From a virus: a stretch of DNA of 27,008 nt. The position numbers were made by a program, and so were the translations under genes. Below, one piece after another: positions 15,308-22,541 of this stretch. How positions within the stretch are numbered: position 1 is the stretch's first letter; each line of letters opens with the position of its first letter. Location: positions 1 through 27,008 of IMG/VR virus record IMGVR_UViG_3300003691_000040; one strand, given 5' to 3'. A model generated the notes under the pieces. That model had not been told where the DNA came from. It did no database searches and saw nothing but the letters and a program-made list of their open reading frames with translations.

Positions 15308-16537
15308 ATGACTTATTTCATAAATAAAACTAACCAATTACAGCCAATTGTGGAATTAGCTGATAATCAAATTGGTACAGCACAAGACATTACATTATTT
15401 GGTCGTAAGAAATTACAATACGGTCAAGAAATGAATGAGAATATACTCCATTTGATGGAGAATTTCGCGTGTCCAGAATTGTCGCCAAGTGTGGATATAA
15501 GACCTGACTTAGATTCAACATCTGAATTAGCATCGGGTGTTCCACTATTAACCAATCCCGTGAAAGGACAAAAATGGTATAATACAACCAATAATACATT
15601 ATATGTATATAAGGGCCCATCTAGTGATAAGTGGTTGCCATTGGCTAAATTAGGGGATACTGCGGCAAACTGGGGAGTAATTGCTCATGGGGAGCAGATA
15701 CCTAAACCAATGGGTACAAATGGTTATGTTTTTGATTATGATGAGTGTAGTTGGATGGTATCACCGTTTACTGCAACTGGTGTAATCGATTTTATGGAAT
15801 GTACTAGTGATGACACTGCTGTTGTTACTATACAACATAGTTTTACAGGTTCACCAACATTGATTAGTGGTTTAGCTACATATATGATTATTGGTATACG
15901 TGAAAATATAAATTTAGGTGATAACACTAAACCTGCAACTACAATAGTTCCAGACCCAACTCCAACTCCAACACCGACTCCAACTCCAACTCAAGCTATT
16001 GGAATAGAGACAACAAGTCATTTGACTAGTGCTCCAACTACAGGAACGACAGGTATATGTAATATTTGGAATTATGGTGACCCCGGGGGTCCACAATTAT
16101 CTGATAATGGCATCAATTGTATAACAGGTTCACCTGAAGCTTGTCCTATATTTGGACCAGATGAGTGTGCTCCAGAAGCAGGTGATAATGGTAATGGTGC
16201 TGAGATGGTGATAACAATCACAGGTGGATTAGCACCATATGATGTTGATCTTAGTATAGTTAGTGGTCAATCAGGATTGACCGCAGGTGAATGTATGAAA
16301 ATTGGAACAGGTTCAGTTATTAACTCAGCAATGGCAAATGACACAATATTTCAATCGTATTTTGTTCCATCAGATGGTGCATCACTGCCAAATGTATCAG
16401 TATTTGGTTCATGCAGTGATAATATATTATTCTTATCAGGAACGTTTAGAATAACAGTAACGGATGCAAATAGTACAGTATACTCTGAGACTAGAGATTG
16501 GGTGTATAGAAGAGTCAATGAAGATTTGGGTGTATAA
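15308..16537 (+). CDS. Tail-fibre-like structural protein, paralogue B with Ig-like extension
   Basis: The 409-aa protein repeats the module of paralogue A: GRKKLQYGQEMNENILHLMENFACP (32-56), NPVKGQKWYN (83-92), and the NGYVFDYDECSWMV and TYMIIGIREN segments. It then has a Pro-Thr linker (six PT units, about 217-228) and a beta-rich, Cys- and Gly-containing extension of about 180 aa. The extension has GGLAPYDVDLS and RITVTDANS, the start and end signatures of bacterial SprB/Ig-like repeats. It is likely a modular adhesin or fibre in which the extension is the variable host-contact part. Confidence 0.75.
   Translation: MTYFINKTNQLQPIVELADNQIGTAQDITLFGRKKLQYGQEMNENILHLMENFACPELSPSVDIRPDLDSTSELASGVPLLTNPVKGQKWYNTTNNTLYVYKGPSSDKWLPLAKLGDTAANWGVIAHGEQIPKPMGTNGYVFDYDECSWMVSPFTATGVIDFMECTSDDTAVVTIQHSFTGSPTLISGLATYMIIGIRENINLGDNTKPATTIVPDPTPTPTPTPTPTQAIGIETTSHLTSAPTTGTTGICNIWNYGDPGGPQLSDNGINCITGSPEACPIFGPDECAPEAGDNGNGAEMVITITGGLAPYDVDLSIVSGQSGLTAGECMKIGTGSVINSAMANDTIFQSYFVPSDGASLPNVSVFGSCSDNILFLSGTFRITVTDANSTVYSETRDWVYRRVNEDLGV
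15956..15991 (+). repeat. Hexamer tandem repeat encoding a Pro-Thr linker
   Basis: Six near-identical 6-base units of the form CCAACW/CCGACT encode six Pro-Thr pairs joining the two domains of paralogue B. Similar PT-rich linkers occur in paralogue C and, on the other strand, in the 506-aa structural protein. Such short repeats may expand, contract or support recombination between fibre genes. Confidence 0.8.
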
Positions 16538-16564
16538 TGATATTAATAGAATTTAGAGAAAAAA

Positions 16565-18349
16565 ATGACATATAATGTAAAACATACGGATACCAGTAAA
16601 AGTCCGATTGCAATAGAAAATGGTATTGAAAACACAAGTCAATTGGACGTTTCGCTGTTTGGTAGAACTAAACTAGAATATGGCGAACAATTGAATGAAA
16701 ATCTCCTTCACATTTTAGAAAGTTTCTCATGTCCAGAAAGCCAAATCGAGCAGGGTATTCCGGATAGTGATTTGACCTTTGGCACGTTATTAAGTAATCC
16801 TACCGAAGGACAGAAGTGGTATAATACATCACAGAAACGTCTATTTATGTGGGATAGTACGAAATGGGTGGCACTTGGGCGTAGAGGTGACTTAGCATCT
16901 AATTGGGGTAGAGTGTGTCACGGCGAAACATTACCACGTCCAGTTAGTTCTACAGGTTATATATTTCCATATGATGAGTGTATATGGGCAGTTTCGCCTG
17001 TACACTATTCTAATACGTTTGACCATATGACATGTGCAACCGACGAAAATGCTAATGTAACGATGCAATACCAATTAGGTACAGGCACTGTAGGTGGTTT
17101 ATGTAATTATTTAATTATAGGTATTAAAGGTAACACAAACAGTGGTGTGCAAGTTACACCACCATCAGCATCACCAACAGGAACACCATTACCATTACCA
17201 ACTCCTGCACCATCTGTGCCGTTGAATCCATTAGTAGTAACTTTCGTGGAATCACAAGGATTTGATTCGAGTATAGCAGGTGAAGTATTCACTCGTCCAT
17301 CATTCCCTACATCAGGATTAAGATGGCCAAACGGGGTTTCATCACCATCACCAGTTACTACGAGCAATATCCAACCATGGCAATTACAGGGTTCGGATGG
17401 GCGAGGGGATGCTTATTATGTAGAAGTACCTAGTTCATATAGTGGCACATTTAATTACGCAGGAAGTGACATCGGTTTAGCTCCACATACTAATGACGGC
17501 AGCCATAAATTTATATTTATCAGTGATGATGGGATAAATGGTAGGTTTTATGAAGTTATTGATATATTGTGGCAGGGTGACGGTTCGCAATCAGATGGTA
17601 TTGTAGTCAACGGTGATTTTACTAAGAAGTGGTTACGCATTAAAGTCGATGAGAGTGGCACAGACCAGCACATAGCCCCTACCATGGCAATGTTTAGTGC
17701 ATCTACTAACGTATATAGAGTTCTTGATGGGACTGACACATTAAATGTTAATACTATTGAAGAACGATATGATGAATCCCCTGAAACTGAGAGAAGGTAT
17801 GATATACATATTACAGGTGGTACACCTCCATACACAGTAACTGATTTTCAAATTAATGATGCGGCACTGGCACTTGGAATTCCACTAAGTGAGGATAGAT
17901 TAACGCAACAGGGTGTAACCGGCACATCACTTTCAGGATCACTAGTACCAATTGCATATGATGCTGGGATTACTAACTTTGCACCTACAAATGAATTTAC
18001 TGATTTACGTCCAGCAACAATAGCTACTATGTCTGGTCCAGTACCAACAGGTGACCCTATAGCAGGTGGTTATAGAGTAGTTGATTATGTGATTGTTAAT
18101 AGTAAATTTGCTTTACATAATTGGTATTTTGAGCAAGATTGTTTTACATTTAGTGCACAAAGTATTAGTGGCACGAGTGCATTACAGTGTGCAGGGAGTA
18201 CAGATATATCCCCGAGTAGTGATATTGCAACTAAACGCTATACAATAACTGTTGAAGACAGTGCAGGTGTTCCACAAGTAGCAACTGCTGATTTACAAAC
18301 ATTAGTGGCATTCCAAACAATTGATTACCAATTGACTGTTGTTCCATAA
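16565..18349 (+). CDS. Tail-fibre-like structural protein, paralogue C with long extension
   Basis: The largest paralogue, 594 aa. The shared module covers about 25-200: GRTKLEYGEQLNENLLHILESFSCP, NPTEGQKWYN, GYIFPYDECIWAV and YLIIGIKGN. A Pro/Ser/Thr-rich linker (about 205-225) leads to an extension of about 370 aa. Its middle part is new to this protein. Its end again has GGTPPYTVTDFQ and YTITVEDSAGV, the same Ig-like signatures as in paralogue B. Paralogues A, B and C thus form a series of one core with none, one or more added modules. The last base of its stop codon is the first base of the next start codon. Confidence 0.75.
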   Translation: MTYNVKHTDTSKSPIAIENGIENTSQLDVSLFGRTKLEYGEQLNENLLHILESFSCPESQIEQGIPDSDLTFGTLLSNPTEGQKWYNTSQKRLFMWDSTKWVALGRRGDLASNWGRVCHGETLPRPVSSTGYIFPYDECIWAVSPVHYSNTFDHMTCATDENANVTMQYQLGTGTVGGLCNYLIIGIKGNTNSGVQVTPPSASPTGTPLPLPTPAPSVPLNPLVVTFVESQGFDSSIAGEVFTRPSFPTSGLRWPNGVSSPSPVTTSNIQPWQLQGSDGRGDAYYVEVPSSYSGTFNYAGSDIGLAPHTNDGSHKFIFISDDGINGRFYEVIDILWQGDGSQSDGIVVNGDFTKKWLRIKVDESGTDQHIAPTMAMFSASTNVYRVLDGTDTLNVNTIEERYDESPETERRYDIHITGGTPPYTVTDFQINDAALALGIPLSEDRLTQQGVTGTSLSGSLVPIAYDAGITNFAPTNEFTDLRPATIATMSGPVPTGDPIAGGYRVVDYVIVNSKFALHNWYFEQDCFTFSAQSISGTSALQCAGSTDISPSSDIATKRYTITVEDSAGVPQVATADLQTLVAFQTIDYQLTVVP

Positions 18350-19155
18350 TGAGTGAAATCAAAAATATTAAAAACGTCAGGGTATCATACCCTGATGAAT
18401 ATACGAATAAAGCATGGGATGAATTGAACGCAAGAAAGGAAAGGTTGTTGCGTTCATCAGATTGGACTCAACTGGATGACTGTGGGTTAAGTGAGGGCTG
18501 TATCGAATCTTGGAACACATGGAGAGATTCAATACGTGCACTGAATCGCAAAAAATTAAAAAATATAAATAAAGCGAATAAAATGTTAGAACATATTAGA
18601 GCAGTTCAGCCGAACGTAGTATATGTTAAGAAAGATTTTAAAGTGGATACGAGTAAATCTATGCGGAAAATTAAAGAACATGAGCAAATTATAACTAGTT
18701 TAAATGCAGATGTAAAAAATCTTAAGAAAGATTTATCTGAAATGGCATCAATATTCTTAGCGTTTCGAAAAGAAAATCAAGAAGTTGCAGTTGAAGAACC
18801 AGTTAAAGTGATAGTAAGTGAAAAAATGGTATTAAACCGTTTAAAGTTGTGGTATAGTAATGAATTAAGTGATATATTAGAATTTCCATTGAATGTAGTG
18901 ATGGAACGTTGTGAACAAGCAATTGACTATAAAGTATCACACGATGAAGAAATGTCGCCATTAGTGCAGTTACATTCGACTATTCATGATAAAAAATGTG
19001 ATGAAATTAGTGATATGTTTATTGTTGAAAAGAAAACGGTATTAACTAAACTTGGTGAGTTAGATAAACAATATTATAAATTGAAAAATAAAGTACTCAA
19101 CGTCAAAACAGTTGATACGTTAATTGAAATATATGATAAACTAGATAAAAAATAA
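18349..19155 (+). CDS. Probable tail-fibre assembly/attachment protein, coiled coil
   Basis: The 268-aa protein has near its start ARKERLLRSSDWTQLDDCGLS (28-48) followed by SWNTWRDSIRAL (54-65). R-x2-LL-x2-DWTQ...W-x2-(Y/W)R-x2-(I/L)R is the signature of phage tail-fibre assembly and tail-associated chaperone-type proteins. The rest is long charged helix (about 100-155, then 170-268), probably coiled coil. It overlaps the stop of paralogue C by one base, the usual place for a fibre-assembly helper. The motif is seen; the role for these particular fibres is inference. Confidence 0.65.
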   Translation: MSEIKNIKNVRVSYPDEYTNKAWDELNARKERLLRSSDWTQLDDCGLSEGCIESWNTWRDSIRALNRKKLKNINKANKMLEHIRAVQPNVVYVKKDFKVDTSKSMRKIKEHEQIITSLNADVKNLKKDLSEMASIFLAFRKENQEVAVEEPVKVIVSEKMVLNRLKLWYSNELSDILEFPLNVVMERCEQAIDYKVSHDEEMSPLVQLHSTIHDKKCDEISDMFIVEKKTVLTKLGELDKQYYKLKNKVLNVKTVDTLIEIYDKLDKK

Positions 19156-19161
19156 ACATTT

Positions 19162-19731
19162 ATGGACATTGATATAGATTTACCTACCAATTTTAATCCA
19201 AAAGATTATTTTGATGTTACATTAGCATCAATGTTAGAGAAGAAAGAGTTAAAGAAACATGTTGCTGGAGTTTATTTCCAGAATATTCCAGTTGACACTA
19301 TTACTAATTTATCTGCAATACCATACAAGGATGCGGAGGATGAGGGATTTCTAAAAATTGATATGTTGCATTTATCATTCTTAAATGTGTTTAAGAGTAA
19401 GAATGAGATGAAAGTATTATTGAAGAAACCACCTAATTGGGATTTATTGAAAGATGCCAAGACGGTAAAAAAATTGTTTCATCTGGGAAACCACTACGAT
19501 TTAGTGAGACGAGTTAACCCAACTTCAATTAGTGAATTATCTGATATACTCGCACTGATACGACCAAATAAATTAAAATTGGTTGATAAGTATTTAAAAA
19601 ATAAAGAAAGTGTATTGAAGGAATTATATACTAAAACATCACCAAGTGATATGCGTAAATCTCATACTGTTCCGTATGCTATGATTATAGTTTTACAATT
19701 ACATTTAATTAATGCAGGGATAGGAAAATGA
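19162..19731 (+). CDS. C-family DNA polymerase (DnaE/Pol III alpha-like) core, C-terminal part
   Basis: The 189-aa protein carries in DnaE order the motifs missing from the gene at 9690. MDIDIDLPTNF at its start corresponds to PDFDVDF with two catalytic aspartates (D401 and D403 in E. coli). KHVAGVYFQNIPVD (32-45) corresponds to KHAGGVVIAP, and GFLKIDMLHLSFLNVF (62-77) to GLVKFDFLGLRTLTII, with Asp67 as the third catalytic residue. LFHLGNHYDLVRRVNP and LALIRPNKL correspond to VFQLESRGMKDLIKRLKP and LVALFRPGPL. KSHTVPYAMII (166-176) corresponds to KSHSAAYALVS. Nearly all of the fingers domain is absent, so this is a minimal core. It starts 6 bases after the assembly-type gene and ends in a 4-base overlap with the next. 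Confidence 0.75.
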   Translation: MDIDIDLPTNFNPKDYFDVTLASMLEKKELKKHVAGVYFQNIPVDTITNLSAIPYKDAEDEGFLKIDMLHLSFLNVFKSKNEMKVLLKKPPNWDLLKDAKTVKKLFHLGNHYDLVRRVNPTSISELSDILALIRPNKLKLVDKYLKNKESVLKELYTKTSPSDMRKSHTVPYAMIIVLQLHLINAGIGK

Positions 19732-20045
19732 ATCTTTACGAATTAGCAAACAACATACAACTGACATCGACAGAACAGGGCATTCTAGCCATTATTCACA
19801 TCTCATCGTCACCATCAACTGCCTATACTAATATAAGTGGCACACAGCAACTCATGGTAGCTCAGAAGAAGCTTTCATCGTATGGTTTAATTAATGTTGC
19901 GAATAATCGGGCAGAATTGACAAGTTCTGGTCGTTTAGAACTTCATCGTTACAATATTGTAGACGAGGATGGTTTAACTGACACAGGCAAAGACATCCTA
20001 GCAAACAGTGTTACGGATAAACAAGAATGGATTTCTAGTCGTTAG
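19728..20045 (+). CDS. Winged-helix-like hypothetical protein
   Basis: The 105-aa protein has a helix-turn-helix-like order: LTSTEQGILAIIHI helix, a second helix, QQLMVAQKKLSSYGLINV as candidate recognition helix, and NNRAELTSSGR as wing, then DEDGLTDTGKDIL. This resembles small winged-helix transcription regulators. It starts ATGA in an overlap with the polymerase-like gene (GAAAATGA). Its 3' end overlaps the convergent gene by 11 bases. Fold is inferred from pattern only. Confidence 0.6.
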   Translation: MNLYELANNIQLTSTEQGILAIIHISSSPSTAYTNISGTQQLMVAQKKLSSYGLINVANNRAELTSSGRLELHRYNIVDEDGLTDTGKDILANSVTDKQEWISSR

Positions 20046-20478
20046 ATTTAGATAATGGTTTAATTGTAAATTGCATATTCTGAGGAATCGGTTTTCTTTT
20101 TCTCTTCCTAACATTGGATGGTCCTTGCATATTATATGTAGGAAGTGGTCCAATCACTCTAGTTACAAAATCTATAGAAAATAATTTCAGAATACTTCTG
20201 GTTTGTTCACTGATGCCCAATTTAGAGAATTCAATAGATATTGGATAAAGTTCACGTGAAGTTGTGTACCAGTTAAATGCTATATCTATAATAGCATTCT
20301 CATCGATACCATTAACTGGGCATAAATCTAATACATAAGATACGATATGCTTCTTTGTAATGTTATCAACAATGTTTAGGTATTTTTTATCATTATAATG
20401 AATTAACGTGATAAACTCATAACCTTTATAACCGCGTGGGTGGTCTTCTACTATTAATGGAAAATTTTTGTTTGACAT
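20035..20478 (-). CDS. Conserved-type hypothetical protein, 147 aa
   Basis: First gene of the minus-strand block to end. The protein begins FPLIVEDHPRGYKGYEFITLIHYNDKK (from residue 6) and has a middle VSYVLDLCPVNGIDENAIIDIAFNWY, then PISIEFSKLG, RVIGPLPTY, and a basic end RKRKRKPIP. Mixed alpha/beta with no recognised catalytic motif. A TATAAATA lies only 5 bases upstream of the ATG, so any late transcript would start at or just inside the start codon. Function unknown; the basic tail suggests nucleic-acid contact. Confidence 0.7.
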   Translation of the reverse strand: MSNKNFPLIVEDHPRGYKGYEFITLIHYNDKKYLNIVDNITKKHIVSYVLDLCPVNGIDENAIIDIAFNWYTTSRELYPISIEFSKLGISEQTRSILKLFSIDFVTRVIGPLPTYNMQGPSNVRKRKRKPIPQNMQFTIKPLSKSND

Positions 20479-20482
20479 TATA

Positions 20483-20490
20483 TATTTATA
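20483..20490 (-). promoter_or_regulatory. T4-type late promoter, unusually close to a start codon
   Basis: TATTTATA on the plus strand reads TATAAATA on the minus strand. The expected transcript start is about 20477, at the ATG of the 147-aa gene (20478-20476). The resulting RNA would have no leader. Either a leaderless message is made or this is chance. Confidence 0.4.
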
Positions 20491-20561
20491 CCTGTATTTG
20501 TTATTATAGTTCTATTTATTAGATAAACCAAAAGAGTGTTCTATACTGTCACAATCAAATA

Positions 20562-22082
20562 TTAACATGCTACATCAATAACATGAGTGTTAGAAACTGT
20601 ATTAGAATTCAGTGACCCATCAATACCAGTACCTGCTGGAACTATGATAGTTATTTCAGTGAAATCACTTGTACTGAACTCACCAATATATACGCCCGGA
20701 GAGTCTTCAAATATGCTAACTGGGAATGCCACACTTTGTGAATCAAGGAATGTAATTTCATTTTCTATATTACCTGAACCTTGTATCGTAACTGGTGCGG
20801 AGAATGTAATAATAAATTCAATAAGATTTTCACAGAAATCTGATGTAGTACCAGTAATCACAACTGTCAATCCTGATGGTGGTGCTAAACTCGGTGTAGG
20901 TGTAATCGTTGGTGTAATCGTTGGTGTTGGAGTAGGTGCAACAATGTCAATCACTTCAATACTAAGGAATTCGGCAAAATTGTTATGTATATTTGCAGGT
21001 TTTGGTACAGAACATTCTTCTAACCCATCAAACCCCTGTCCAAAAGTGTACCCGATTAAATTAACTGTTCCTGTCGTAGAACTACCAACTAAGTTAGCAT
21101 TCAATAATAGAGTTGTCGTATCACCAATGCTATTATATGTTGTTTGTAGTACTTTATAATCTCTATCATTAGCTACATCATTTCCAATCAATGTGATACG
21201 TCTAGGAGCCATTAATCCTGTCCGTAATACAATGCTACCATGTCTCCCTAAGTCTGTTGCATCGGTGAAGTCGAATATTCTATCATTGGTTACAATGACT
21301 GTTGTGTATGTTCCATCAAATGATGAACTGTCAACTTGAAATACTCCTTGGTTTTTACAGATAAATTTAGATTCAACAGAACCAAGGTTACTTACAGACG
21401 CTGTGAATGTATTAGGGGTAACATCAATTACAGTATTACCACTAACTTCATTAACATCAATTACTGTATACGTTCCAGAATTTAATGCATCTGAAATTAT
21501 TTTAAACTCACTATTGTTTATAAATTGGTTTGTATGTGCACCTTCAATAGTAACACTGTCTGTAGTTGTGTTTAAAATTTCATATATTTTAATTGGTTCA
21601 ATTATGAATAAACTATGTACACCAAACTCAGTAGTATAATCACCTTCTACTGTTACACTTTTAGGTTTAACCGCTGTTGGGATAGATTTTATCTGCAACT
21701 TAGTATCATATCTATGGTCACCACTAATCGTAACTGTACCTAATGTTGAATCAATCGCTTGAATATTTTCAGTAACAAGTATATCAGAGTTATCATAAAT
21801 TAACCCATAGCCACCAACACATTCAAAAAGGTCACAACATGATAGTGGGTCAAACCCACATGGTTCATCCCACTCTAGTCCGAAACCTACTGGACTACAT
21901 AATGGTTTATTTTCAATTCCAATGCCTGTGAATATTGTTTCAGTGAATGTGATATTCATAGATTCAAAAAAATTATACTTTTCGATCACTTCTAGGAATT
22001 TAGTATGATATGGTTTGACTTCTTTGATGTATTCAATTAAAGAATCAATTGGTTTAATGATGTTTGTATTGTTTGATGCCAT
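20562..22082 (-). CDS. Virion structural protein with Pro-Thr linker and Ig-like C-terminal domain
   Basis: The 506-aa protein starts with SLIEYIKEVKPYHTKFLEV (14-32), a segment typical of large structural proteins of marine T4-like phages. Beta-rich modules with alternating VTIEGAHT/VTISGDH/VTVEGDY-type strands occupy about 110-380, and at about 395-420 there is a TPTPTITPTITPTPS linker. The last ~85 residues (VVITGTTSDFC...ITFSAPVTIQG...VSNTHVIDVAC) look like a bacterial Ig-like domain. On the plus strand the linker is coded by repeats of GGTGTAATCGTT. The domain style and linker match the plus-strand fibre paralogues, although the N-terminal module differs. Probably a baseplate or fibre component. 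Confidence 0.7.
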   Translation of the reverse strand: MASNNTNIIKPIDSLIEYIKEVKPYHTKFLEVIEKYNFFESMNITFTETIFTGIGIENKPLCSPVGFGLEWDEPCGFDPLSCCDLFECVGGYGLIYDNSDILVTENIQAIDSTLGTVTISGDHRYDTKLQIKSIPTAVKPKSVTVEGDYTTEFGVHSLFIIEPIKIYEILNTTTDSVTIEGAHTNQFINNSEFKIISDALNSGTYTVIDVNEVSGNTVIDVTPNTFTASVSNLGSVESKFICKNQGVFQVDSSSFDGTYTTVIVTNDRIFDFTDATDLGRHGSIVLRTGLMAPRRITLIGNDVANDRDYKVLQTTYNSIGDTTTLLLNANLVGSSTTGTVNLIGYTFGQGFDGLEECSVPKPANIHNNFAEFLSIEVIDIVAPTPTPTITPTITPTPSLAPPSGLTVVITGTTSDFCENLIEFIITFSAPVTIQGSGNIENEITFLDSQSVAFPVSIFEDSPGVYIGEFSTSDFTEITIIVPAGTGIDGSLNSNTVSNTHVIDVAC

Positions 22083-22108
22083 TATATTTTATAATTTTTA
22101 TATATCTT

Positions 22109-22116
22109 TATTTATA
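22109..22116 (-). promoter_or_regulatory. T4-type late promoter of the 506-aa structural gene
   Basis: TATTTATA on the plus strand is TATAAATA on the minus strand. Transcription would start near 22103, giving a 21-base, A/U-rich leader without a clear ribosome binding site before the ATG at 22082. Confidence 0.7.
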
Positions 22117-22141
22117 AAAATAATGTGGCTTTGTAAATGAT

Positions 22142-22318
22142 TTATTTGAAAGTGTTATCTATCCACTTTAATAAGCATGTAAATGTGTTTTTATTTAACT
22201 TATCGTAGATTGAACCATCTTGGTTCATTATTAACGAGTATTTATTGCAGAATATGTGACATTTGGATGCACGAAACTCTGTTAGAATCTGGTAATTATT
22301 TTTGTTTATGTTATACAA
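22142..22318 (-). CDS. Small hypothetical protein, 58 aa (TTG start)
   Basis: A minus-strand frame of 59 codons, starting with TTG in an overlap with the stop of the 51-aa gene (ATTGTATAA) and preceded by AAAAGAG. The protein has protein-like composition (ILTEFRASKCHIFCNKYS, then DGSIYDKLNKNTFTCLLKW). An internal ATG at 22228 would give a 28-aa form. No family is recognised. The stem-forming bases TGAACCA...TGGTTCA at 22211-22227 lie within it. Confidence 0.45.
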   Translation of the reverse strand: MYNINKNNYQILTEFRASKCHIFCNKYSLIMNQDGSIYDKLNKNTFTCLLKWIDNTFK

Positions 22319-22466
22319 TATACTCTTTTGCCTTTTTCAGAAAGTCATCTCTGTATGTTTCTTTTATTTTATTTTTATTAATGCGACAGTGCTCTGCGCT
22401 GTCAGCCAACTCAGCCAACTTTTCATGTAGTAACTTCTCTTTATCTTCTTTAATAGACTTGGACAT
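22311..22466 (-). CDS. Small hypothetical protein, 51 aa
   Basis: ATG at 22466 to TAA at 22311. The sequence is charged and helical: SIKEDKEKLLHEKLAELADSA then NKNKIKETYRDDFLKKAKEYIV. It has a weak GAG ribosome site 9 bases upstream and a CATAAATA candidate promoter further up. It lies between the primase and the 58-aa ORF. The plus-strand frame over the same bases is Ser/Cys/Phe-rich and looks like a shadow. Confidence 0.55.
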   Translation of the reverse strand: MSKSIKEDKEKLLHEKLAELADSAEHCRINKNKIKETYRDDFLKKAKEYIV

Positions 22467-22507
22467 TAAAATATCTCGTATTTGCGTTGTTATAAAATAG
22501 TTAATTA

Positions 22508-22515
22508 TATTTATG
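22508..22515 (-). promoter_or_regulatory. Candidate late promoter (CATAAATA variant)
   Basis: TATTTATG on the plus strand is CATAAATA on the minus strand. Transcription would begin near 22502, 36 bases upstream of the 51-aa gene. Same variant as at 1006 and 10260. Confidence 0.35.
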
Positions 22516-22541
22516 TGTGGTCGTTATAATTTACAACTTTT

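Noticed and set aside
18564-18571. TATAAATA as a further late promoter
   Set aside because: Lies well inside the coiled-coil gene with no gene start downstream; expected by chance in AT-rich coding DNA.
20587-21159. Plus-strand frame opposite the 506-aa structural gene
   Set aside because: The GVIVGVIVGVGVG stretch is just the antisense of the Pro-Thr linker; the minus-strand protein has clear domain structure.
22211-22227. Hairpin TGAACCA-TCT-TGGTTCA as a terminator
   Set aside because: No T-run follows on either strand and the bases fall within a plausible small coding frame.
22183-22500. Plus-strand frame of 105 codons in the gap left of the primase
   Set aside because: Cys/Ser/Phe-rich translation; the minus-strand frames over the same bases look more protein-like and have better context.
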